This document shows, in pieces, positions 44,591 through 53,369 of a stretch of DNA of 64,000 nt. A program made the position numbers and the translations under genes. The stretch spans positions 17,856-81,855 of the forward strand of contig CAYMAN010000007.1 in the NCBI GenBank assembly GCA_964388455.1, in the 5' to 3' direction. Source of the DNA: JBBRWO01 sp964388455. Its GTDB lineage: Bacteria > Actinomycetota > Coriobacteriia > Anaerosomatales > JAAXUF01. How positions within the stretch are numbered: position 1 is the stretch's first letter; every line of letters begins with the position of its first letter. Under the pieces are notes generated by a model. The model was not told where the DNA came from, did no database searches, and saw only the letters and a program-made list of their open reading frames with translations.

Positions 44591-46467
44591 GTGATGCGAG
44601 TCTCTTCTCCCGCGTACGCGCAACCGGCCGACTCTGGAACTCGGCTCTGATCGCACTCGACATCGTGCTGATCCTGGTGGCCACCGCGGTTTCCTACTAC
44701 GCGCGTTTCGAGGGCGTGATTCCGCCGATCTTCGAGCGCTGGATGACGCCGCTCGCTGCTGCGGCAGTCGTGCTCTACGTCATTCTGTTCTCCGCATTCG
44801 GACTCTATCGACTGGTGCTCAGATACGTGGGAGTCGACACTCTGATCAAGCTCTTCGCAGCCGTGGCCCTAGGCTTCTCGATCCTGCTTGCCGTGGACTT
44901 CTTCATGCCGGCGGACCAGGCCACCCGACCGGTTCCCATCGGCGTGCTCTTCATCCAGGCGATACTCGTGCTCCTCGGCGCCGCAGCGATCAGACTCGCC
45001 GCTCGCGTCCTCATGTACCTGCGCGCTGCTCGGCCCGATGGCGGCCGTCGCGTGCTCATCGTGGGAGCCGGCAGCGCAGGCTCACTGCTGCTGCGCGAGA
45101 TTCAGTCGCGACCCGACCTGGGGTTGACCGTTGTCGGCTTCCTGGACGACAACAGGGCACTCAACGGACGCACCCTTAATGGCGTCCCGGTGGTGGGCAC
45201 AACCGCCGATCTGGCACCTATCGTCGCGAGGCTCGACGTCCAAGAGGTCGTGGTCGCCCTGCCGTCGGCACCGCGAGAGACCGTACGACGCGTTCTGAAC
45301 GCCGCTGCCGACGCTGACGTGCAAACCCGTGTCATGCCCCCGCTCGTGATCGCCAAGGGCTCTGTGAGCCTCAGAGACCTCCGCAGCGTAGACGTCGAGG
45401 ACCTTCTCGGCAGAGAACCGACTGCCATCAACACCGATCAAGTGCGCGCCACCCTCGCAGGCAAGGTCGTGGCGGTCACCGGCGCGGCCGGCTCCATCGG
45501 GTCGGAGCTGTGCCGTCAGATCGCACTCATGGCGCCGCGAAAGCTGCTTCTGCTCGAGATCGACGAGACGCGTCTCTACGAGTTGTGGCTCGAGCTCGAA
45601 TCGCTGGCCCCGGGCGTCTCGGCGATGCGCATCTGCGACATCCGAGACGAAGGCCGCCTCGACTCGATCTTCGCGCTCGAGCATCCCGAGGTCGTCTTGC
45701 ACGCCGCAGCCTACAAGCACGTACCCCTCATGGAGCTCGCCCCGGCCGAGGCCATCAAGACCAACGTACTCGGCACACTACAGGTCATCGAGGCGTGCGA
45801 GCGTCACGGAATCGAGCGATTCGTCCTCATCTCCACCGACAAGGCCGTGGCCCCCGCGAACATGATGGGCCTCACCAAGTCCATCGCCGAGGCCGAGATG
45901 CTCGACGCGACACGCAGGGGCGACCTGCACGCCGTCGCTGTGAGGTTTGGCAACGTCCTTGCCAGTCGCGGCTCCGTGGTGCCCATTTTCGAGGAGCAGC
46001 TGCGACGGGGCGGTCCCTTGACCGTCACCGATCTGGCGGTGACTCGCTACTTCATGACCATCCCGGAGGCAGCGAGGCTCGTGCTGCAGGCGCAGGCGAT
46101 CGGTGCACCGGGTGACGTGTTCGTGCTGGAGATGGGCGAGCCCGTCAGAATCGTCGACCTCGCCCGCAAGATGATCGCACTCTCCGGAGTCCCCGCCGAC
46201 ATCGAATTCATCGGCCTCAGGCCGGGCGAGAAGCTCCACGAAGAGCTGACCGGCGCATCGGAATGCCTTCTGCCCACGGAACATGTCAGCATCCTGCGCG
46301 TCGACCGCGTCACGATTCCGGGATCGGCCTTCGCGGCGCAAGTACGCGCGCTGATCGACGCCGCGCTCATCGACGATTCCGACACACTGGCCGCCGCGCT
46401 CAGGGTGATCGCGCCGCAGTTCAGCGCGCGGCAGTCGACGCTCGCTCCCGGAGAATCAGGGGACTAG
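44587..46467 (+). CDS. NDP-sugar 4,6-dehydratase/epimerase with N-terminal membrane domain (PglF/WbpM/CapD)
   Basis: A 626-residue protein. Four N-terminal membrane helices (about 17-130) precede a CoA-binding-like Rossmann domain (VLIVGAGSAGSLLLREIQ) and the SDR catalytic domain (VVAVTGAAGSIGSELCRQI, VLHAAAYKHVPLME, STDKAVAPANMMGLTKSIAE, where Met replaces the usual SDR Tyr). It fits inverting or non-inverting UDP-GlcNAc 4,6-dehydratases of linker-sugar synthesis. GTG 44587 overlaps the previous stop. Its 3' end overlaps the convergent ligase gene by 12 bases. Confidence 0.92.
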   Translation: MSDASLFSRVRATGRLWNSALIALDIVLILVATAVSYYARFEGVIPPIFERWMTPLAAAAVVLYVILFSAFGLYRLVLRYVGVDTLIKLFAAVALGFSILLAVDFFMPADQATRPVPIGVLFIQAILVLLGAAAIRLAARVLMYLRAARPDGGRRVLIVGAGSAGSLLLREIQSRPDLGLTVVGFLDDNRALNGRTLNGVPVVGTTADLAPIVARLDVQEVVVALPSAPRETVRRVLNAAADADVQTRVMPPLVIAKGSVSLRDLRSVDVEDLLGREPTAINTDQVRATLAGKVVAVTGAAGSIGSELCRQIALMAPRKLLLLEIDETRLYELWLELESLAPGVSAMRICDIRDEGRLDSIFALEHPEVVLHAAAYKHVPLMELAPAEAIKTNVLGTLQVIEACERHGIERFVLISTDKAVAPANMMGLTKSIAEAEMLDATRRGDLHAVAVRFGNVLASRGSVVPIFEEQLRRGGPLTVTDLAVTRYFMTIPEAARLVLQAQAIGAPGDVFVLEMGEPVRIVDLARKMIALSGVPADIEFIGLRPGEKLHEELTGASECLLPTEHVSILRVDRVTIPGSAFAAQVRALIDAALIDDSDTLAAALRVIAPQFSARQSTLAPGESGD

Positions 46468-48318
46468 GAGCTTCTCGGCCGCCGTCAGGTACGACTCGGT
46501 GTACGGATACGGGCCGCCCCACCTTCGCGCATCGGGCAACGCCGCCTCAACGGCCGCCGAGTCGCCCATCAGCACCGCGAGATGGAGACGCTCGGCGACG
46601 AGCGACGGAATCGGAGGCAGCTCAGCAGCGGCAGAGTCGAGCTGCCGCGTTTCCCACGCGAGGTCGGTCCGACCTGTGCGCTCAGCCTGAGCCAGAGAGT
46701 GCGCGGCGAAGTTCACCGCGTTAGGCGCGTAATCGAGCATGTAGGCGGGGGCCTGATCCACTGCGGCCTGCGCGGCATCGGCCTGACTCTGATCGGCCGC
46801 CACAAGAAGCTTCGATTCGAGGAGTCTGCGCTGGGTCATCGGATGCCCCGGGAGGAAGCCGAGAACCTTCTCGTACGCGACGATCGATGCGGCAGCATCG
46901 TCTGACTGGGCCCGAGCCGCCTGTGACTCCCCTACACCCAGCCACACGGCCATAGCGACAACGAGCATGCCCACCGCAAGGCACAGCGGCCTGAACCACG
47001 ACGACGAGGGCTTGAGAGTGCGCGCATCTACGTCGAACTCGGGGGCGACAGCCAGACCCGCCGCCACCGCCGCAAACAGACCGATCGCGAACAGCACCGG
47101 ATTCACGAGGAGTGCGAAGACGGCGACTACGAACCCGGCACCGAGGCCGACACGCAGTTCCGCCTCAGGGGTTCCGCGAACGCGAACCTTCTCGGCCAGG
47201 ACGATTCCCCACAGCACGAACAGTGCGCCAAAGGCGATGAGACCAACGATTCCGAGTCGCGTCGCGATCTCCCACAGCGCCGAGTGTGGCGACTGCGGGC
47301 TGTACACGGTCGGATCGATGCTGCCCGCGAAGTCGGGCCCGAACTGGAACGTCTCGGGCGACAGGTAGTCGACCGCGTTCACGCGATATCCCGAGGGTCC
47401 GAAGCCCAGCACGGGCCGCGCAGCCACCATTGACTGCGCGCCCTCCCATAGGTATGCGCGGCTCACGATATTCTTGTCGAAGCGCCCGAGGGAGTTGGCG
47501 TTGACGATCGAACCGCTCAGCACCGGCACCTGCGCGAACAACAGCCCGGCAGCGAGGATCCCCGCGACAGCCAGCGCACCATAACGGACCAACCGCAAAG
47601 AGAGCGCAGCATCACGGCTGAGCGCAGTTGCCGTGAGCGGGTGAATCGCGATCGCGATGGCCACCGAGAAGACTGCGGCAATCGTCGCCATGGTCGAACC
47701 TGCAAAGAATCCGAGCCCGACGGCGATATAGATGGACGCAGCGTAGAGCGCCTTGCGCTGCCATCCGCTACGACTCACGGCAAGGGCGGATGCAACGGGA
47801 ATCAGCGGCGCTAGGGCGGTCGTACTGTACGCGGAACTGCCAAAGACGCCGTAGGCGTTGGTGTAGTACTGCAGAACTGCGATCGCACTCACGAATACAA
47901 CACCGAGACCGACGACGACCGAGAGGCCGGCCTCGATCGAGGAACGCCTGGTCACGAGTCCTGCGGCCAGCACGAATACCAGGGGAAACGCGAGCCATTG
48001 CACGAGAGGCATCTGAGAGAACAGGTCGTAGAGCACGACCGGGACGAACGAGCCTCCTGCGAGTAGCGACGCGGTGATGGACGCGAGCACCGCACCGAGC
48101 CCCCACAGCACCTTGCGGTCCGGTCGCGCGTACGCGAGCCAGCCCAACGCGAAACCGAGCGCCCACATTCCTGCCGTCGAGAGCTGCAGCGCCTTGGATA
48201 CGGGAATCGGCGGCAACCGCACGATCATCCACGCACCAGAGGATACGAATGCCAGAACCAACGCGATCGCAGGTACCGCATCACGAGATGACCAAACCGG
48301 TGCGTTAGCTTTCGCCAT
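46456..48318 (-). CDS. O-antigen ligase/polymerase family membrane protein with C-terminal helical domain
   Basis: A 620-residue protein with about twelve membrane segments. The Wzy_C-type signature SRAYLWEGAQSMVAARPVLGFGPSGYR lies near residue 280, and a large extracytoplasmic loop follows (SPQSPHSALWEIATRLGIVG). The last 170 residues are soluble, alanine-rich and helical, TPR-like (SQADAAQAAVDQAPAYMLDY). Likely role: polymerising or ligating lipid-linked glycans. It is convergent with the PglF-like gene and lies three bases after the cytochrome at 48322, so it may be the last gene of the cytochrome transcript. Confidence 0.82.
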   Translation of the reverse strand: MAKANAPVWSSRDAVPAIALVLAFVSSGAWMIVRLPPIPVSKALQLSTAGMWALGFALGWLAYARPDRKVLWGLGAVLASITASLLAGGSFVPVVLYDLFSQMPLVQWLAFPLVFVLAAGLVTRRSSIEAGLSVVVGLGVVFVSAIAVLQYYTNAYGVFGSSAYSTTALAPLIPVASALAVSRSGWQRKALYAASIYIAVGLGFFAGSTMATIAAVFSVAIAIAIHPLTATALSRDAALSLRLVRYGALAVAGILAAGLLFAQVPVLSGSIVNANSLGRFDKNIVSRAYLWEGAQSMVAARPVLGFGPSGYRVNAVDYLSPETFQFGPDFAGSIDPTVYSPQSPHSALWEIATRLGIVGLIAFGALFVLWGIVLAEKVRVRGTPEAELRVGLGAGFVVAVFALLVNPVLFAIGLFAAVAAGLAVAPEFDVDARTLKPSSSWFRPLCLAVGMLVVAMAVWLGVGESQAARAQSDDAAASIVAYEKVLGFLPGHPMTQRRLLESKLLVAADQSQADAAQAAVDQAPAYMLDYAPNAVNFAAHSLAQAERTGRTDLAWETRQLDSAAAELPPIPSLVAERLHLAVLMGDSAAVEAALPDARRWGGPYPYTESYLTAAEKLLVP

Positions 48319-48321
48319 GGG

Positions 48322-49566
48322 TTACCTAGGGCTGAAACTGATCGCTGCGGCCGAATGACAGACATCGCGACAGAAGTCACGGCTTGTTACCGGCGCGTAT
48401 CGCTGATGGCATGCGTTGCACGTGGCGGATTCCCCGGAGCGGTGACTCGTGGCCATAGCGGGCCCGTGGGCCTTACCGATCAGGTCCGTGTGGCACTTGG
48501 TGCAGGGTCTACGAACGGCACTATGGCAACGGGCGCAGGTCTTCCCACCCTCATACCAGTAGTTCACCGCACCCGCCCGAGCGTGCGCCCCCGCCATGAA
48601 TACCTTGCTGTGGGGCATGCGGGTGCCGTGGCACGAGTCACACTCCGCCTTCTCGTTGTGACATCCTCCGCACTTGACCTCAGGTACCTGTATCGATTGG
48701 AAAGATGTGGTGCGCGCACGCGCAGCCGCTGCGGCCTTCTTGTCGTGGCAGGTGTCGCATGCGGCGGAAGCAGTCTTGGAGTCGTGGCAACGTAGACACG
48801 GGTTCATTCCTGCGTTGTGCGAGGAAACGACTCCGTCCCTCATCTGGTGACAATCGATGCATGTCGCCGAAGCAGCCATCGGCTCGACGTGCGACATCCT
48901 GATGCCCGTCTGCGCGTTGGTAGTTGTGCCCGCGATGGTCGCGCCGTGGCACTGGGAGCACGACCCCTGTGATACAGCGCCGTACGACACAAGGGGGCGG
49001 CCCCCGGCCCAGCCCTCGATGTAATGCGCGATTCGCGTAGGAACGTTGACCGCATACCGCCCGGGTAGTCCACCCGTCTCATGACATGCGACGCACGACG
49101 TATTCTCGTGCGGCTGACCCTTGGCGGCATCGACATGGGGCGAGTCGACATGGCAGCTGAGACACACGGCATCGGTTGCGGTGGTGAAACCGGCGGTGAT
49201 CCAGACCACGACTGCGACCAAAGCGACAACAAGCATGCCGACAACAAGTGAGCGGGCGGTCTTAGGCAGCTTCACTTCCGGTGCGGACACAACCTCGGTT
49301 CTGCCGGCAGCGAGAATCGGCTCGGGCTCCGGTTCGGGTTCGGGTGCGGGAGCGATGCCGCCGCCCTCCGCTCGCTCCTCGTCCTCATCCGGCAAAGAGA
49401 CCAGCCAGATGATCGCCAACAAAACGAGAACCAGGAGTCCCGCAGCGATGATTCCGTAGAGCACCAATGCGGCCGTGAGGTTCGAGCTCGGATCGACAAG
49501 CAGGGTCAGCAACTGACCGGGCAAGGCGGCGAGTGCGTTCAGATCGATACCTTGCACGTCACTCAC
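48322..49566 (-). CDS. Membrane-anchored 12-heme c-type cytochrome
   Basis: A 414-residue protein with two membrane helices (about 35-61 and 107-127) joined by an acidic linker containing EPEPEPEPEP, then a heme domain. Eleven CXXCH are seen (CLSCH, CVACH, CSQCH, CIDCH, CLRCH, CDTCH, CGGCH, CDSCH, CARCH, CTKCH, CNACH), plus CRDVCH (CX3CH) near the end. GTG 49566 overlaps the preceding cytochrome stop by eight bases and is preferred to an open frame 22 codons longer. Placement beside another anchored 12-heme cytochrome suggests an electron relay from the membrane outward. Confidence 0.88.
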   Translation of the reverse strand: MSDVQGIDLNALAALPGQLLTLLVDPSSNLTAALVLYGIIAAGLLVLVLLAIIWLVSLPDEDEERAEGGGIAPAPEPEPEPEPILAAGRTEVVSAPEVKLPKTARSLVVGMLVVALVAVVVWITAGFTTATDAVCLSCHVDSPHVDAAKGQPHENTSCVACHETGGLPGRYAVNVPTRIAHYIEGWAGGRPLVSYGAVSQGSCSQCHGATIAGTTTNAQTGIRMSHVEPMAASATCIDCHQMRDGVVSSHNAGMNPCLRCHDSKTASAACDTCHDKKAAAAARARTTSFQSIQVPEVKCGGCHNEKAECDSCHGTRMPHSKVFMAGAHARAGAVNYWYEGGKTCARCHSAVRRPCTKCHTDLIGKAHGPAMATSHRSGESATCNACHQRYAPVTSRDFCRDVCHSAAAISFSPR

Positions 49567-50524
49567 CCGGCTTTCCGGGAGGAAGCGGCGTATCTCCGCT
49601 GACGGCACCGCCGGGATGCACATGCTTCTCATGACACGTCACACAGTCCGCAGCGGCGTGACAACGCTTGCACACCTGAGAATCGGCCTTGGCCGGTGCC
49701 GCGTGACCGCGAGTGAACTTCCTGGTGTGGGGCATCGCCACTCCGTGGCAGTCGGAACAGAACTTCGGTTCATGGCAAGTCGTGCACTTCGCCTGTGGGG
49801 TCCGAGCGATTTGCGCGTGAGTCTCGATGAAGTCCGGGCCGTGAGGAAGACCCGGTCCGTGGCACCTCACGCATGTGTCACCGGAATGACACGCGGTACA
49901 GGTCGAGGAGTTGCCCATGCCATGGGTCGTCTTCCAGTTGGGACCATGGGTGGTCGCGAATACGCCCGAGGTGATGCGGGTGGTGGGACGCTTGCCGACA
50001 TGACACGTGTCGCACTTGGCGATGCCCTTGGGGGCATGGCACCCGAGGCACGTCTCCATGTCATACACACGCGGCCAAGGAGTCGCTGTGCCGTGTGCCG
50101 TGGCTGAGTGGCAGTCGGTACATTCTGCACCCTTGGCGCACACGGAATGATCGATCTTGATGCCGCCCACGGTGACGACACTCTCAGTGATCGCATCGTG
50201 ACAGCTCAGGCAGGTCGGATCCGGCACTGCCGCCCACTCCCGGCCGGTGGCATCGACAAGCGGGATCACCATATGAAACACCTGACGAAAGCCGAATCCG
50301 AGTCGCCCAAGGGGCGCCGAGGGCACGTGACATGACGCGCATTCGACCTGTGAGTGTGATGACGCCTTGGTCTGGGCCCTAAACGTCCCCTTGTCATGAC
50401 ACGAATCACAGCCGGGAAGCATAACGGCTGCAAATGAGCCCGAGAGGAGGACCAGCACTATTGGCAGTGTGACGGCGAGCCAAACGACCCACCGATTCGA
50501 GTTTGAGGACGAGCCAGATTCCAC
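49559..50524 (-). CDS. Membrane-anchored 12-heme c-type cytochrome, NapC/NirT-like N-terminus
   Basis: A 321-residue protein with one N-terminal anchor helix (VVWLAVTLPIVLVLLSGSFAAV) followed closely by twelve CXXCH motifs: CDSCH, CASCH, CLSCH, CTDCH, CLGCH, CDTCH, CTACH, CVRCH, CTTCH, CSDCH, CKRCH, CVTCH. The first two, just after the helix, resemble the quinol-side start of NapC/NirT proteins, so menaquinol oxidation is possible (inference). The open frame begins at TTG 50548 without a ribosome site; GTG 50524, seven bases after GCGAGG, is preferred. Confidence 0.88.
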   Translation of the reverse strand: MESGSSSNSNRWVVWLAVTLPIVLVLLSGSFAAVMLPGCDSCHDKGTFRAQTKASSHSQVECASCHVPSAPLGRLGFGFRQVFHMVIPLVDATGREWAAVPDPTCLSCHDAITESVVTVGGIKIDHSVCAKGAECTDCHSATAHGTATPWPRVYDMETCLGCHAPKGIAKCDTCHVGKRPTTRITSGVFATTHGPNWKTTHGMGNSSTCTACHSGDTCVRCHGPGLPHGPDFIETHAQIARTPQAKCTTCHEPKFCSDCHGVAMPHTRKFTRGHAAPAKADSQVCKRCHAAADCVTCHEKHVHPGGAVSGDTPLPPGKPGE

Positions 50525-50651
50525 GTTTGAGCCTCGCTCTATGGACAAACAAGGGGACAGATGACTCTAGCACATACGCAGTAGCACCTGCCGTTCCATA
50601 AGACTCGATTCAACCAGAAGAACACACGATGTGACCAGCGGACAAACGAAA

Positions 50652-50677
50652 GAGCCGACCCCCGAGGGGGCCGGCTC
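50652..50677 (-). terminator. Strong intrinsic terminator after the hexaheme cytochrome gene
   Basis: On the minus strand GAGCCGGCCCCC and GGGGGTCGGCTC pair fully around a two-base turn, followed by TTTCGTTTG. It separates the small cytochrome from the two 12-heme cytochromes downstream. Confidence 0.85.
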
Positions 50678-50727
50678 CGTCTCCGTTAGAACTCGAGGTT
50701 CCGACGGTGTGATTCTGAAGCAGCTTA

Positions 50728-51834
50728 CTAGTGCGTGATACCGATACCAGCGGCGCCGCTGTTGTGGCACTTGAGGCAAGCACCGTCGAACGACTTCATG
50801 TTGGTGGTGGTCATGTCAACAGGAGCGTCAACCGTGCTACCCGCGATGGTGTACCACAGGAAGGTCTGGGTACCCGAGCCGGTACCAGTCGCGCGCTGTG
50901 CGTGCGGGAAGGTGTAGCCGGTGCGAGTGGCGCCGTCAGCCTGATCGTGGCAGCTGGTGCAGCCGGCGATCGGGGCGTAGGACGCAGCAGCGTTGTTGGC
51001 AGCAGCCGTACCGGTCATGTGGCCGGTCTTCAGGATCTGGTTGCCAGCAATGTTGCCGAGGGGATAGATCTGCTCGCGGAGCTCAGACCAGCCCTTACGG
51101 ATGACGGGGAGCTGGGTCTGCTCGTGGCAACCCTCAGAGGCACAGGTGTAACCGGTGCGGACCGAGTCGGCCTCATCGGCGCTGAAACCGGTCATGTCAC
51201 CGGCGAGGAACGCGGCGGTGACGCCAGAGTTGGCGGAGTCGGCGAGAGCATCGGCGACCTGAGCGTCAACTGCGGCGGTCAGCAGCTTGGAACGGAACAG
51301 CGCGTAGGTGGAACCGCCGGCACCGTGGGGGCTGGTGGCGTGGCACGCGCGGGTGGCGCATGAGCTGGTGGGAGTGTCAGTACCGTTGGAGGAAGAACCG
51401 TGCGGGCCGGCGAGCGGCGCAGCATCGGTACCCCAGGCGATAACGACATCGGTGACCGTCGAAGCACCGGCGATATGGCAGCCGGCACACGACGCGGTGG
51501 CCGAATTCAGCAGCTTGGTGCCGCCAGACTTGGCACGGTGAACCGAGTGACAGATGCCGCACTTGGCGGTGGTCGTCTGGTAGTTCGCGTGCACGCCGGG
51601 GTTAGCGACGTTGGTGTTGAATACCGTGGGCATACCACCGTTGCCGAGCGTGTTGGTGGCGTCGTTCGAGCCAGCGGAGGCCTCCGGGTTCTGGATGCCG
51701 TTACCGAAGTTGGATCCCCAGCTGTAGTAATCCTCCTGGTAGTTCCAGGTCTTTGCAGAGGTCGCAGAAGCGGTGGCCGCGAAGGTAAGGACGAGGGCGA
51801 CCGCAAGGGCGAGGCTAATGAAGCTCTTCTTCAT
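50728..51834 (-). CDS. Small secreted hexaheme c-type cytochrome
   Basis: A 368-residue protein with a classic signal peptide (KKSFISLALAVALVLTF to ASA, residues 1-24) and no anchor. Heme motifs: CGICH, CAGCH, CATRACH (CX4CH), CASEGCH (CX4CH), CTSCH, CLKCH, giving six. The gene has its own promoter, a 5' leader, strong ribosome sites and a strong terminator, signs of an independently and highly expressed product. AAGGAG stands before ATG 51834; a second, even stronger AGGAGG precedes an in-frame ATG at 51879 that would add 15 residues. Six hemes in a small secreted protein next to NHL and TPR genes recall filament-forming cytochromes such as OmcS. That comparison is inference. Confidence 0.85.
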   Translation of the reverse strand: MKKSFISLALAVALVLTFAATASATSAKTWNYQEDYYSWGSNFGNGIQNPEASAGSNDATNTLGNGGMPTVFNTNVANPGVHANYQTTTAKCGICHSVHRAKSGGTKLLNSATASCAGCHIAGASTVTDVVIAWGTDAAPLAGPHGSSSNGTDTPTSSCATRACHATSPHGAGGSTYALFRSKLLTAAVDAQVADALADSANSGVTAAFLAGDMTGFSADEADSVRTGYTCASEGCHEQTQLPVIRKGWSELREQIYPLGNIAGNQILKTGHMTGTAAANNAAASYAPIAGCTSCHDQADGATRTGYTFPHAQRATGTGSGTQTFLWYTIAGSTVDAPVDMTTTNMKSFDGACLKCHNSGAAGIGITH

Positions 51835-51979
51835 GGAAACTCCTTGTGTTGAGTGTGTGTTCGAAAACGCTTGTTTCATGTACGCACCTCCTCTCCCAAG
51901 CTGGATTTCACAGACGTATCGGTGCTCATCCTTCTGGAGAACACCGACAACGGGGCTGTCCTTAATTCACAGTAATGAA

Positions 51980-52008
51980 ATCATACTGCGCCGAGCTCAG
52001 ACCCGCAA
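51980..52008 (-). promoter_or_regulatory. Probable promoter of the hexaheme cytochrome gene
   Basis: On the minus strand TTGCGG (52008-52003) and TATGAT (51985-51980) are exactly 17 bases apart; the -10 matches five of six. The resulting leader of about 95-140 bases contains a hairpin CGGTGTTCTCC / GGATGAGCACCG. No known riboswitch was recognised in it. Confidence 0.6.
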
Positions 52009-52085
52009 TGGACTTTTCAAGACTTGTCGACGGTCGAATCGACAGTCGTCACAGTAGAAGCAAGGGTCGTACCGTTGTGTGGCAT

Positions 52086-53369
52086 TTATGGAGATTCAGC
52101 AAAAGAATCCTGAGTTGACCCACTTGCAGCCGCCGCGCGAAGCCTGGCTTGGGCCTGGCGCTTGCGAATCGCCCGGACGACGAGCCACACGATGATGGCC
52201 AGAATCAGGAGCAGCAGCGGGAAGAGACAGGCTCGCAGCGGACCCGTGAGCGCGCGTCGCACACCAGCCGCCGCCTGCCCGCTCGAGGCGGAATCCGGCA
52301 GACGAATGATCTGTACACGGTTGTTCAACGAGTCAGCGACCGTGAACCAATCTCGCTGCGCATCGTAGCCGACGCTTACGGGGTAGAAGAACTTTCCGTC
52401 CTCGGCGCCAACCTCACCGTACTTACCGACGAACTTGCCGTCCTTTGTGTCAAATACCGCTATCGCGCATTCGAACATATCTACGACCGCGATGCGGCCG
52501 TCACCATCGAGTGTCAGGCCGAGCGGCAACTGCAACGCTTGGTTACCTTTGAGGGCGACATCCTTGGCTCCCTGGGTGATGAGTGAGCCGTCTGTGAACT
52601 TGGCCGTGTTTGCCGGCTTGCCGGTACGAACAATCCACAGTCGTTTGCCCTCGGGGGTGTAGGCACTAAGGCGGTTGTTGTAAGAATCGGAGACGTAGAT
52701 CTTCCCATCCTCACCAATTGCGACACCATGAACGTAGTCGAACTGACCATCGCCCTTGCCGCGAGACCCGATCACCTTGATCGGCTTGCCCTTCTTGTCG
52801 AGAATCGCGAATCCGGCGAGTGACCCGACGACTATGCGGTCGTCGCTCACCGCAACAGACACAGGCTTGGGAATCCTGAAGGAACCGGCTTCCTTGCCCG
52901 ACCTGTCCAAGACAACGATTGCGTCGCCGGCGGTCTCACATATATAGAACAGCCCATCATCGCCAATGGCGAAGCGCGACGGTGTGTCAAGAACGGCTTG
53001 CGCATTGCCCCTGACGCTACTGAGGTAGCGGCCATCCGCGCTGAACTGCATGAGCGCCCTGTGGGCGCCGTCCACGACCCAGATCGTACCGTCCTGGGCA
53101 GTCACGGCAGCCTGCGCTCGTTCCAGTTGATCCTTGGGGAGGTCCGACATGCCGTAGATTGAGCGAACCCACGTCACCCCATTGCCCGCATTGTCGGCAC
53201 CGGTAGTGGTTGGAACCGGAACAGCTACGAGACGGTAGAGGAGATACGAGCTCGCCAGCATCAATATCAACAGGAGGGCGATGACGAGCGCCATGATCCT
53301 GCGTCCACGACGCGACTTTACGTTCGAGGGGGCCTCCTCGGGCGTCTGGATACCCGTGAGGTCAGTCAT
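52086..53369 (-). CDS. NHL-repeat beta-propeller protein with two membrane anchors
   Basis: A 427-residue protein. It has an N-terminal membrane helix (about 26-48), an extracytoplasmic propeller of about six NHL repeats (for example IYVSDSYNNRLSAYTPEGKR, IAVVDMFECAIAVFDTKDGK, FTVADSLNNRVQIIRLPD), and a C-terminal membrane helix (ACLFPLLLLILAIIVWLVV) with a basic tail. It is a relative of the NHL protein at 4380. Its ATG overlaps the TPR gene stop (ATGA). Being held at both ends in the membrane next to cytochrome genes suggests an assembly or docking platform (inference). Confidence 0.87.
   Translation of the reverse strand: MTDLTGIQTPEEAPSNVKSRRGRRIMALVIALLLILMLASSYLLYRLVAVPVPTTTGADNAGNGVTWVRSIYGMSDLPKDQLERAQAAVTAQDGTIWVVDGAHRALMQFSADGRYLSSVRGNAQAVLDTPSRFAIGDDGLFYICETAGDAIVVLDRSGKEAGSFRIPKPVSVAVSDDRIVVGSLAGFAILDKKGKPIKVIGSRGKGDGQFDYVHGVAIGEDGKIYVSDSYNNRLSAYTPEGKRLWIVRTGKPANTAKFTDGSLITQGAKDVALKGNQALQLPLGLTLDGDGRIAVVDMFECAIAVFDTKDGKFVGKYGEVGAEDGKFFYPVSVGYDAQRDWFTVADSLNNRVQIIRLPDSASSGQAAAGVRRALTGPLRACLFPLLLLILAIIVWLVVRAIRKRQAQARLRAAAASGSTQDSFAESP

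Noticed and set aside
51840..51970. Possible riboswitch in the hexaheme cytochrome leader
   Set aside because: A CGGTG/CACCG hairpin is present, but none of the known aptamer signatures could be matched.
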